Positions 34,700-45,249 of a stretch of DNA of 64,000 nucleotides are shown here, in pieces (the stretch's first letter is position 1; each line of letters opens with the position of its first letter). Source of the DNA: Bryoerythrophyllum caledonicum (Eukaryota > Streptophyta > Bryopsida > Pottiales > Pottiaceae); NCBI GenBank assembly GCA_963971425.1, contig OZ020517.1, positions 13,518,501 through 13,582,500 of the forward strand, given 5' to 3'. The notes under the pieces were generated by a model that saw only the letters and a list, made by a program, of their open reading frames with translations, was not told where the DNA came from and made no database searches. The translations under genes and the position numbers were made by a program.

Positions 34700-36085
34700 G
34701 ACAGAATGTGATGTAAATCCGACTTCCACTGCCGATTAGGATTCCGCCAACTCAAGATACATATCCAGATATCGAAATCTCATCCAAAATCAATCCTGAC
34801 TGCCACTGCTCTACTTACTACGTCGACTTTTGTGCCTGTCCTGCATGTCCAGCTCCGCAACCTCTCTCCCCTTCGTGCCTGTAGCGTGCTGGAGCTGCGC
34901 ATCCCAACCCTCCACCAAACATTCAGCACACAACTCACTCCAAGCCCCTCCTCTGCTACCGCCAGGTAGGGACCCGAGCGAACCATATCGACATATCTAG
35001 TCTCTCAATTTTCACCCAACGTCGAACGTCCAAACGACAAGTATATTCCGCGGGTCGCAACACGACGCAACAGGATCCTGTCGCAACACGCAACCGAAGG
35101 AGAGATCAGTGGGCTGTCAAGGAAGATCCAGTATGTGAACACACCGATAAGGTTACGTGTAAAACGTCGTGTTGCGATCCTCGGGCGTGTTTGAGTACGA
35201 GATCCTCAGGGATGAAACTGTTGGGGTTTAGGGTAGTGCGTGTGATGTAGACCCTCAACGCAGATATTTATAACTACAAGAGCGACAAGACCTGATCAAC
35301 AAGCTTAAGAGGCGACGTCGTCTATGCAACCACCCATACCATCCACCTCCCACGCACCGTTCCATCATGTGCTACCCCGAACCACACGCACGCAACTACA
35401 ACAAAAACATGACGCGCACACCGCACCTTCCACTGCTTGGTTGTCCCACTTCTGCGAACGTGACTCCATGCCTCCACTCACTCCTCTGGTCATTGTGCCC
35501 GACTTTGCGAGAAGGACGCCGTCCAGAGTAACAACTGCCAACGCAAATCAACACGTCAACAAGTCACGCTCCGTGCCGCAACTCTGGATTTAAGTCTCTC
35601 CAAGCTCACAACGCCAACCCATTTCATATCCACACACCCGCCACCCACAGATCATACCACGAATAAATGCCACTCCGGAGGCCACACCACCTCACAAACA
35701 TCAGCTTCCAAGGGTCGATCGCCAACCAAAATGAGGCATGAAGCGAACACTCGTCAAACTCACCTTTGTGGCGCTCCGGGCCCCAAGCAAGCCGCTTCGA
35801 TTCATCCAGCCGGTCGCACACCAATGTATTCCCAACCGCGTACAGAACGGCTCTCTCCAGGGCAGGATCAAAGGGAATGTCCAAATACACATTCACGAGC
35901 TCGTCATCACGCCCATCGACAACGACACCAAGCACCGACCACGTGCATATCCTGAAACTAGATTTACACATTCACCGTCCCAGATGCCGGCCTCTCAAAC
36001 CGGACGCATTCTCCACTACAAGAGGTTTCTGCACTGATGCGAAGGTTCATATTCCGGACAATACCTACAAATAGCAGAATACGTG
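34700..36085 (-). pseudogene. Scrambled SMC1 shards: exon 6 end, exon 13, exons 12-9 with an inverted exon 11 piece
   Basis: Segments in order: 34700-34850 matches intron 6 and the end of exon 6; 34850-34960 matches exon 13 and its intron; 34985-36085 matches window positions 1-1520. Within the last, 35095-35250 is inverted, so the exon 11 end (ISGLSRKIQY) reads on the plus strand. Exon 10 (35440-35550) and exon 9 (about 35770-35880) remain readable. A 16 bp loss at about 35874 removes the U12 branch site and acceptor before exon 9. It cannot encode SMC1. Confidence 0.88.
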
Positions 36086-37449
36086 TGTAAACGTGTGATT
36101 CTGGGCTGATTTTGCCCTTGGACTTCAGATGCTGTATGCTTGTGTTCTATGTTTGGTTCTATCTCGTACCACATCTTGAATACCTTCGAGTCGATGTGTG
36201 GATTCTGAAAATATTCATTGGTTATTCTCTCTGATGTCTATTTCTGATATCGACTGTACTTCAACAAATGTGTGGCTGCTGCCATGGATCTGGTTTCTAA
36301 GAATCTGTATCTATTCATGTGCTCTTCATCAGATTGTGTGGCTCCTCTGTTTCACCTGTTTCAACCAGCAGTGAAGCTCCAGCACTAAAATATTGACAAC
36401 CCAGATGTGTCTACACCTCCTGAGGCGCATCTGGGTTGTCTCGGAGTGAACTTTTATTTGTATAGAGAGTTCAGCTGTATCGGCAAATCATGTTCAATAT
36501 TATACATCTTGAGATAAAGCTCTTTGTTGATGATGAATTGTACAAAGAATACATTGTCTGCTTTGCATTTCCATCATGTACACTACCTCTCAACTTCTCA
36601 ATCTACGACGTAACGACTGAGCACTCTACAAAGATAGAGAATCTATCCTGAAGCTCTTCAACTATCTCATGTCTGGGAGCTGATGTACACTCTCACATAG
36701 ATTAATACTCCGAGATATCAATTGTGCAGATTGAATATCACCAAAACCAGCTAAGGTAAGCCCCCCGTAAAACCGACTGGTTACATGAATTGATAGCATG
36801 GAATATTAGTGGGCATCATAAGTGACAAACGTGAATCAATATTGGCCATTATTGCGTGTATTTCATTTTGTATTTGAATTTTTTTAGTCTTCAACAAACT
36901 CCTTTATAAACTTGATTATTTATATTGGAATAATGTGATGGTTTTCTTCTTTGACCTTATTGATGTCACAGTGCTCATCAATGGAAGCTTTCCATCCACC
37001 ACTTTGATTTCACTTACTTGCATTTTGATGACTTCGTATCATAAAATACTCGATGCTCTATTTTGCCCCTTCTTTGATTTTCATACAAAAAATGGAAAAA
37101 TATTTGTTGAGTTTCATTCCTAATTCCGCATCTTTCTGCATAAATATTTTTGACATACACTGTCAATTGAGTCTCCAACTGGCTTAAGTGATCGGAATTG
37201 GGTGCCTCTACCTTAGTTGATAATTATCAATCACGTCAAGCTGATGAACTATTCTCTAGTATTGAATACTACAGATTCTCTTCAACTGCCCGCACACCCA
37301 ACACGAGCAGGATGATTTTACCAATCGGCAACTGACACACACTTGAAAACAAATAGCCAATCAAAATTTGACATGCATGTGCTTGATGAAAACTAGTGTG
37401 GGAGATCCACATCAATTATGAACCCACACTATACTCAGTGTTTGGTGTA
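36086..37449. other. No recognised gene
   Basis: Homology to the SMC1 locus stops at about 36085. The sequence to 36760 is unique, of middling GC, and could be a 3' UTR or intron of an unseen gene; it contains the hairpin at 36395-36440. The rest is AT-rich with nothing recognised. Confidence 0.35.
36395..36440. repeat. Perfect 13 bp inverted repeat (hairpin)
   Basis: GACAACCCAGATG (36395-36407) faces CATCTGGGTTGTC (36428-36440) across a 20 nt loop that itself contains CCTCCTGAGG. Function unknown. Confidence 0.6.
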
Positions 37450-37975
37450 GTGGCAACTTTTGACGTTTTTCATTCTGGGCACATTCCTAAAATTAAAAAA
37501 AAAATCTTTTCCTTTCAAATTTTTTTTACAATAGATTTTCCTTGATTAAATCTTTGTGGAATTATTTTTCATGATACTTTTGGATTCACAATATGAAAGT
37601 TAATAGCCTTCAAAGCCAAATTGGGGACTTTGGACAGCTCCAAATGTTTTGCAAGAAGTTTCTATTGAAATTGAGATTTTTCATACATATAGACAATATT
37701 ACCTTCTTTGGAAATGTCCAAAAATCTTGTCTTCAATGTAAAAAAACATTTAAACTCAAGTCAAACATTTTCATACATTGTTAGGCAAGGTATCAAAAAA
37801 ACTTCTTTCTTTCTACATAAAACCTAGAAATCTTCATATTTTTCACTTTTTATTTTTTGGAAAAACAATATGTGGTGATGTCCTTCTTATTAATTGTTTG
37901 GATTATCTTTTTCAAACATATTAATTTCTCAATAAAATAAATTGTGAATTGGCACTTTTTGAACCTCAACACTTT
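37450..37975. mobile_element. piggyBac-like family, partial copy D
   Basis: Shares GGCACATTCCTAAAATT, TTTCTATTGAAATTG, CAAGTCAAACATTTTC and TTTTTGAACCTC with copies A-C in the B/C orientation. It stops near 37975, short of the right end, and no TTAA is visible at the left. Confidence 0.55.
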
Positions 37976-38429
37976 TTTACATCTACCCTTGAAAGGAAGA
38001 AGTAGTTATATATTACTATACCTTTGTAATTTAATGAGCCTCAACACTTTTTTACTCTCAATATTTTTTTACATCCTCTCCAAATCATATTCACCTCAAT
38101 TGCATCTCAAATTTGAGAAGTAATTCACCTTATTCAACAAGCATCACTGCAAAATTGTCTCCTCAACATAACCCAACATTATCTCTAGAACTACAAGTTT
38201 ATTGTCTTCAGCTACATTTATCAATTCACAAGTGTAGTCCAATTTTAGTATTGAAAGTGGTGGGAGTTCCAATGACATGGCCGGATAGGGAGTCACGGAT
38301 ATCACCACGTTATGACGCAAGATTTTGTCCAAGTATTGCCTAAGTTTTAGCTTTATCGCGTGTATAGTGATATTTTTTTATAACAAGAATCATCACCCCA
38401 TCACCCACATTGAACTTATCGACAATCTA
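37976..38429. other. 3' flank of the RSP2-like gene
   Basis: No gene. T-rich words such as CTCAACACTTTTTTAC repeat three times at 37966-38080. Confidence 0.35.
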
Positions 38430-41400
38430 TCAATTGCCTTCTTCTCCACCTTCTGCTGCTCCAGCTTCAGCAGCTTCGGCGAACATTTTATCTTCTTCTT
38501 CCTTCTTAGTTGCTTCTTGAGCCGCAAGATCAGCTAAACGCTTTTCTTCATCTTCTATTTCATTAACTTCTTTTTCAACTCTATCTTCTTCAACTTGAAC
38601 CATTTTTTCTAATTTTGAGTCCAATATTTGAGATTCTACTTCGGACATTAATTTTTCAGTTTCCAATGATGCATATTCCTATACATATTGACAAAAAAGT
38701 ATAAATATTACAAACTTACAATTCAATTAAATAATCATTGCATTTGCTATAATTTTTCATTTATACTTTACTAATTTTCAAGTGTCTAGGATTATGCAAC
38801 TTTGTACATATATGTACCATATTATTGTACTGCTATGGAATCTCATTATGGAATTATTTATCTATTGATAGATAGAAACAAACATTAAATTAATGATCAA
38901 ATATGCTCATATATTATATTATTTATATCTAATATATTTTGTAATTTATTGAGCCTTTGTAATTAAAAAATATAAATTACTTTTGATAATTCATCATATT
39001 TAGTTTTAATTTTAAGGTAATTAACTCCAGCAGCTGTAGTCTTCTTGCATGCAAAGAGCCATTGTTGGAGTAACTACATTTCCATTCCATTTTCCAAGAA
39101 AAATATTCAAAATTTGATCAATGTAGGAAAACAAACATGAAATTAACCCTTTAAGGATGATGGTCGTTTGTGGTCGCTGACATAATCTATGAATGTCATA
39201 GATTCAATCAAAAAATCTACGACCCTTGTAGATTCTGTCAGTGACCAAAAACAACCATCGTCCTTAAAGGGTTAAACATCAATATCACGATGAACCACAA
39301 TTTTGTAAAAAGAACATACGTGTATGAAAATATATATGTATGTGTAAACATATATTTAAGACACATTAAAAATAACTTGAGATACAATTAATGTTTCAAT
39401 ATGTTGAATATTAGAAGATAATTATAAAATAGCATCTATATCATTTCATACATAAATATATAGATATTGAACTTACAAAGCCTATACAAGCTTCGTCATG
39501 TAATTTTTCTTCTTTTAAACCCTACGATTGAATACATATCATTGTAAATTTAGAAACATATGGCTTTTTAATTATTTTGAGATTCACAACGAGCTTAAAA
39601 CATTGACAATTTTTTTTTATCATTTTCCATGAAAGAAATTTATCATTTTCAATATACATTTGTTGTCTTGATGATTAAGGGATGTATGTATAAGTGGTTG
39701 ATTATAGTAGTTGCTAAGTGACTAGGTAATAGATTCTATTTTGTTTTCAAAATGTCCAAAACATAGTAATACCATTAAATATGAGTCAACATCTTCCCAC
39801 TTATTGAGATCATTATGAATAAGAGGATCATAATCTTTAATCACCTATTGAATTTGTAAATTAATCATAGATATTGAATTTGTAGATTTCTATATTTTTT
39901 TTGTACAACTTGATCAATGATTTACATATAAAAGTGTTGCTTAGCAAATGTAATTATTATATATTTTGTAAATTATTTTCTTATAACCAACTACCTTGTC
40001 TAAAAGATCTTCGTTGAATAGATTACGAGCTGAACTCCAATCATCTACTACCATTTTTTTATGTCCAAGAAGATGCAACAATGCCTATTTCGATACAAAT
40101 CAATTTAAAGTAATCATTCTATAATATATAAGAAGCTGATTTTGAGTCAAAAAAAATTATTTAGAAAAATAAATTCATTGAATATAAAATATACCAAATT
40201 ATTATTCAAAGATTGAATTAATATAATTTCTATACTATCATAGTTAATGGTGATTAAATTTAATCATTTTTGCTTTTAAAAATAAAAATTTTACCTTCAA
40301 AATCCTTTGAACATGTCTATTTGGGTACGGCCATCGTTTTATACGATTCAACTCTGAAAGCTATTTCAACAATCCATAGTACCAAATCATTTTATGAAGT
40401 ATATATTAATAAACTTATTATCTAAGAAGTAATTTCATATTTATCATTGTAAAAATGATTGCATCATATTTGATTCAATCAGATAATTTATATTTAGTAG
40501 ATAGATCCTAGAGATTAAAGATTTAATTGATATGCTAATTATTTATATGGTTTATATTTTTAATAGTATATTATGATAGTTATAAACCAATTATTAATCA
40601 AAACCTTAAATAATACATACCTTGTTTTTAATAAGAAGATTGTATGCATTTTCCATGTGTTTTCTTAAATATTTCACAACTCCATGTGCAATAAATAATG
40701 CCCTTTCATACTTTTCTATGTTTACGGTGAGGTTTTCAAGGGCACCAATCGCTTTTTTCTTTCGTTTCTCAAATCCTTTAAGCGTTTTTTTGAATTCCTT
40801 AATTGTTTTTTTCATTTCTTTCTCTTTTTTTGCATGTGCTTTCTTCCTTTCTTTCAACTTAATAATATCTTCAGATTCTTTTTTAATTTCTACTTCTTCT
40901 CCTTCAACCGATGGTTTTTCTTCTTCAGGTTCTTCAAGTTCTTCCGGTTCTTCAGTTTCTTCGAGTTCCTCTGGCTCTTCTTCAGGAACAACTTCTTCTC
41001 CTCCTTCCTCCCCTTCTTCTTTGTCTCCTTCAATTTCTGCCAAAGGATTTGGCTCTAACTCTTCATCATTGAATTCATCTTCTTTTTCTTTTTCTTCCCC
41101 TTCTTCTCCTTCTTCTTCTTCTCCTTCTCCTGCTTCTTCTTTTTCTTCTTTTTCTTCTCCTTCTCCTTCTAATGGGGCTTCATCTTCAGGATCAGGTTCT
41201 AAAATTGGTTCAGGATCATCATCTTCAACTTCTTCTTCTCCATCTGTTGGTTCCTCAATCGGCGGTTCTCCCTATCCCATTTAAAATAAAATATTAGATT
41301 CCATGAAATTTTATTTAAATTTATTTTGTGATCAAATATGTAAACTATAACCATACTTCTTTACCAGCATCTTCTAATTTTTGTCTCTTCCTTTCATTTT

Positions 41401-43949
41401 GTCTTTCTAGTCTGTCTTGAGCTCTAGCTTTTAAAGCTTGACGCTTTTCCCAAGCTTTGTGTGCTTCTTGGAATCGTTTTAATCTTCCAAGTTTTTCTTT
41501 AGCCTTCTTTCTTTTAGCAGCTTCTTCTTTTTCTAATTTTTGCTCTTCACCTCTAGAAAGCTTAATTTCACGTAATTGTGTTCTGAATTTTTCAATAACC
41601 TTGGGAGTATTGTGATTATTTTTTATTTCTTTATTATTTTCTTCTAAAATACTACTCATAGTTTTGGCACAATCTCGAATGAAATCTAATTCAATATCTC
41701 GGAAAGGTCTTCCATTTCCCATGCTATCAGACTTTAAAGTATCACAAAATAATAGTGCTATGACTTGATTTCTTAGTTAATATGCATCCACAATTCAAGG
41801 TATCAATAATAATATACATAATAATAGAAATTTTTATCACATTTATGGTCAATATAAAAAGAAAAAGTTGAATTTGTTAAACCAAATTGTTGTAATTTTT
41901 GTGTATGTAAGTGAACTCCTATTATGTTGGAATTCTACCATGTTTCAATTAAAAAATACAAATTTTACTCATTGTTGTTACATGTTGATGAATAGTTCAT
42001 TATAAAAATATGTATGTAAATAAAAGAATAGGTAAGTGTGGTACTGTTTTACGATGTCAAACATTTGTGGTGGCTTTTCTTTGAATTCATCTGCTAAATA
42101 TTTTTTAGCTATGTATTCAACTGTTATCGGAGCAACAAAATAAGCTCCAACCCGTGGACATCCTCCAAAATAATTAATGCCTAATTGATACAAAGAAATC
42201 CATACAATGTTTTAGAAATAAATTCAAATAATTCAAATGCATTGATATGAAAATTTATTCAATGTGTATAATAAGATTTTTAAAATCACCTTCTTTATAT
42301 AAAACATTAGGAACATTCAATTCAGGTAATTCTTCAACAAGTAAGCTAAACGTCACTGGACCCTAAATTCATACATGCAACTTTGAGTTCTTGATTTTAA
42401 ATTTCATATAATATACAATTTATATAGTATCAAGTGCTTTTATTTTATCATACTGACAAACAAACAAAAAATCGTTGGCATTTAACATTAATTTGCTGAC
42501 ATTCTTGTTAATTTTCAATTCTTAATGATTAATGATATTATTATAGATAAATGGCAATATATAGATTTTTCAATCAAAATACTTTGTTGACTATTTTAAT
42601 ACAACATAATACATAATATTGTTTAAATCGTACTTCTTTAATGACCATTTGTCGATTTAACATATGTACGTGAGCTGGTATAGTAGCTGCAGTATATAAA
42701 ATCCTTCTATTTTTGTAATTTAATGGCTTTGGTATCCTAAATGGCTTTGGTGGAGGTGGTTCTTCTTCTTCATTTTCTTCACCTTCTTCACCTTCTTCTT
42801 TTTCTTCTTCTTCTTCTTCTTCTACTTCTTCTACTTCTCCTTCTTCTCCTTCTTCTGTTTTTTTTTCATCTTCTTCAGGAGGTTCTTCGTCTACACTTGA
42901 GGTATCCGAACCTTGCTTTCCTTCTCCACCTTCTTCTTCCTCTTCTAATACAACCTCGAGTTCTTCTTCTACAAGGATTTAAATGTTTGATATTTTAATT
43001 AATTTTTAAAATATTAATAAAAAAATTATTATTAATTTTTTGAATAATAAATATTATTGTTTCCTAAGTGGATGTACACTTTTTATTGTTTTCTACAATT
43101 AACCTTCTTCGCCTTCGTTGCCTACATTTTTCTTTTTCCCAATCGGCTTTGGTTCAAAAATCTTCCTTACAACCACTGCTATATAAGCAGCTTGACAACC
43201 TGTTTAATGGAATAATGTATCATTTGACATATACGTTATCATAATGTAATCAAATTAATACTCTTGCAATCAAATATTTGATCAAATCTTATAAATGAAT
43301 CTTATTTTGGTAAAAATATAATAAAAATAACCAAATTTTTGGTTGAGGTTTTCTAGAAATAACTTGAATCTCAATAGTTAAATTTTTAAAATAACTTTTT
43401 GAACACTTTTTAGATAATTTTACAATTTTTTGTTCTAAAAAGTGACTTTGATGAGAAATATGCAAATATTTTGATTTTAATGATAATTTTACTATAGACT
43501 ATTGTATTATTTCATAAAAGACTATGAATAATATATTATTTTCATATTATATAATCCAATGTGTACTTTTGAAATGATTTTGAACCTGTGAATGTTGTAA
43601 TTGCCCTAAGACAAGTATTCCATAGCAGATACGGGTCATTTGTTATACTTCGCATATAATTTAAAACTGAATTTTGTTGATTTTTTAAATCTTGTTCGAT
43701 CATAACCTTTTTCATTATAGCTTCTTTCTCTTTAGTTTCTTTATGTGCATTATGTAGTTTTTCACGTTCATAATCTTGCAATATAATTGCATTGTCACAA
43801 TATTTGTGTAACCACAAGCTTAAATATTCAATTGGATCTTGAGGCTTATTAACAGCCACTGCAGCACAAGCTTGAACCAAAACCTTTCCCATCATATTGT
43901 TGACATATTTCGCATCATAAGCTTCTCCATATTTATTTGATGAAGCCAT
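38430..43949 (-). CDS. RSP2: DPY-30/GAF radial-spoke-type flagellar protein (RSP2-like), 13 exons
   Basis: Probable component of the axonemal radial spoke stalk, needed for flagellar beating. Exons (minus): 43949-43586, 43199-43104, 42968-42634, 42362-42290, 42180-42045, 41771-41357, 41271-40621, 40360-40295, 40084-39995, 39844-39773, 39521-39477, 39073-38981, 38678-38430. All GT-AG and in frame, giving 894 residues. Residues about 18-50 are a DPY-30-type dimerisation motif (VNKPQDPIEYLSLWLHKY). A GAF fold follows from about 108, interrupted by a ~90-residue acidic loop (146-235), and resumes with GPVTFSLL, GCPRVGAYFVAPI, ALLFCDTL and GRPFRDIELDFIRDCAK (to ~372). Then come basic coiled coil, a long Glu-rich stretch and Lys/Glu coiled coil. 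DPY-30 plus GAF is the known RSP2 plan; the C-terminal part is longer than in the algal protein. Coding sequence is very AT-rich. Confidence 0.8.
39147..39271. mobile_element. Near-palindromic 125 bp MITE, TTAA-flanked, in intron 11 of the RSP2-like gene
   Basis: TTAA at 39143-39146 and 39272-39275. The ends, CCCTTTAAGGATGATGG and its inverted partner CCATCGTCCTTAAAGGG, extend into arms of about 36 bp with four mismatches, and the inner sequence (AATCTATGAATGTCATAG and GACCCTTGTAGATT) continues the pairing toward the centre. The whole unit would fold into one long hairpin. TTAA flanks suggest mobilisation by a piggyBac-type transposase. Confidence 0.8.
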
Positions 43950-43983
43950 TGCAATATTTTATGTCGTGAAAATTTTTAGAGCG

Positions 43984-44199
43984 TCATTTAAGATACTTTA
44001 ACAAAGGGTTTGTTGTTTCAATATCTATTTCCATTTCATTTTGTGAAATCCAACTAGAATATGATGGTTTTTCATAAATAAAGTGGAACCTACATTTTGA
44101 TGATGAGAGAATTTCACAAACCTTATTTTCTTTGTACAGTTCATAAAAATTAATTTCAGGCTCCACGAATTTAAAAACTGTATTTATATTTTCAAACAA
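43984..44199 (-). CDS. Small unrecognised open frame just upstream of the RSP2-like gene
   Basis: 71 codons ending 34 bp before the RSP2-like start codon, on the same strand. An AATACAG acceptor-like sequence stands near its beginning, so it could be the last exon of an upstream gene. No domain is recognised, and it may equally be a chance frame in the promoter of the downstream gene. Confidence 0.2.
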   Translation of the reverse strand: MFENINTVFKFVEPEINFYELYKENKVCEILSSSKCRFHFIYEKPSYSSWISQNEMEIDIETTNPLLKYLK

Positions 44200-44746
44200 A
44201 GATCTATTTCATATAATTGTCAAAGGATAAGTTACAAACAAGTTCAAAACATAATTTTAAATTTTTTGACTATGGAAATCCTTAATCTCAATTTGTGATT
44301 CAGGATTTTTTGAAAAAATAAATGATACAATCATGATATGTAATTTAAATATATAAATTGTGAAATGCAATTAAGTATACTCCTATTAAAAAATCTTAAT
44401 ACATACAATCTTTAAAATGAAAATTATACATTTGATTTTAATTCATAATGTTCATGTGAGTATGATTGTGGAATAGAGAATTTTATAAATTACATTTAAT
44501 ATTTTACATCTAAGCCCATCATAATTTTACAGATTTTTTTTAATTTGATAATAATTTATTAAAAAATAAATAAAAATTGATTTCCACATCGTACGTTTTT
44601 GATAATCTATTAATATGGTTTTTTTAAAGGGTTGTACAATATGTTTGTTTTTATACTTAAACTAATATTGGTACCCGTCGTTCCGATCGGGGAAGGTTTT
44701 CTATTAGTGCTCAGCAGAATAAAATTTGTTTAACGTATTATATTGT
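44200..44746. other. AT-rich spacer
   Basis: No gene seen between the small frame and the helicase fragment. Confidence 0.3.
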
Positions 44747-45057
44747 TTAACGCAATTTGCATCCCTCAGAATGTCGCGCGTTGATGCGCGAAACGTCGTC
44801 ATTCCGTGCGGCAAGGATGGCACGACCGCTGAAGTACTCGCGCGTATTTGCTTTGACGTCAGCAATTCCTCCATAGACGACATTGATCAAGCCGTTTAAG
44901 GTGTGATTGTTGACAATCATCGCCCGTAGACACCTGCTCATGTCATCTTTCACCTTCTCCAGCCTATCCTCTCCTAGCGCTAAGAGCCACTCTGGAAATG
45001 TACGGTTGCCCAAATCTACATGGCGTTCACCAACAACAGCACGCAAGTTCCGGTGAA
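44747..45057 (-). pseudogene. Fragment of a PIF1/Helitron-type helicase
   Basis: Minus-strand frame of about 100 codons with RNLRAVVGERHV, FPEWLLALGEDRLEK, LINVVYGGIADVK and YFSGRAILAARNDDVSRIN. This order (NMRV-like, F.EWLL.IG.G, YPD/YGGIA, ..RAIL.P.N..V..IN) is the C-terminal helicase region of PIF1-family proteins, in particular the Helitron type. The fragment is cut at its N-terminal side by telomere-like repeats and stops soon after the last motif. The GC content is much higher than the surrounding DNA. No Rep domain or Helitron end was found. Confidence 0.65.
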
Positions 45058-45060
45058 ATC

Positions 45061-45249
45061 TTAGGTTTAGGGTTTAGGGTTTTAGAGTTTTTAGGCTTTT
45101 TAGGGTTTTAAGGGAATTTTAAGGTTTTAGGGTTTTTAGGGTTTTAAGGGGTTTTAGGGGATTTTAGGATTTTAGGGGATTTTAGGATTTTAGGGTTTTA
45201 AGGATTTTTAGGGTTTTAGGGTTTTTAGGGTTAGGGTTAGGGTTAGGGA
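45061..45249 (+). repeat. Interstitial telomere-type repeat array
   Basis: About 190 bp of degenerate TTTAGGG, TTTTAGGG, TTTTTAGGG and, at the right end, three TTAGGG units. The G-rich strand reads left to right, as at a right-hand chromosome end, yet unrelated sequence continues for another 19 kb. TTTAGGG and TTTTAGGG are the land-plant and green-algal telomere types. Confidence 0.85.

Noticed and set aside
37420-37460. ACACTATACTCAGTGTTTGGTGTAG as a further palindromic-terminus element
   Set aside because: Only loosely similar and no partner end was found nearby.
42741-42998. Leu/Phe-rich plus-strand frames opposite RSP2-like exons (also 40622-41284)
   Set aside because: Antisense of Glu-rich coding sequence.
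45061-45249. A true chromosome end within the window
   Set aside because: The array is short and degenerate, and 19 kb of ordinary sequence follows on the distal side.
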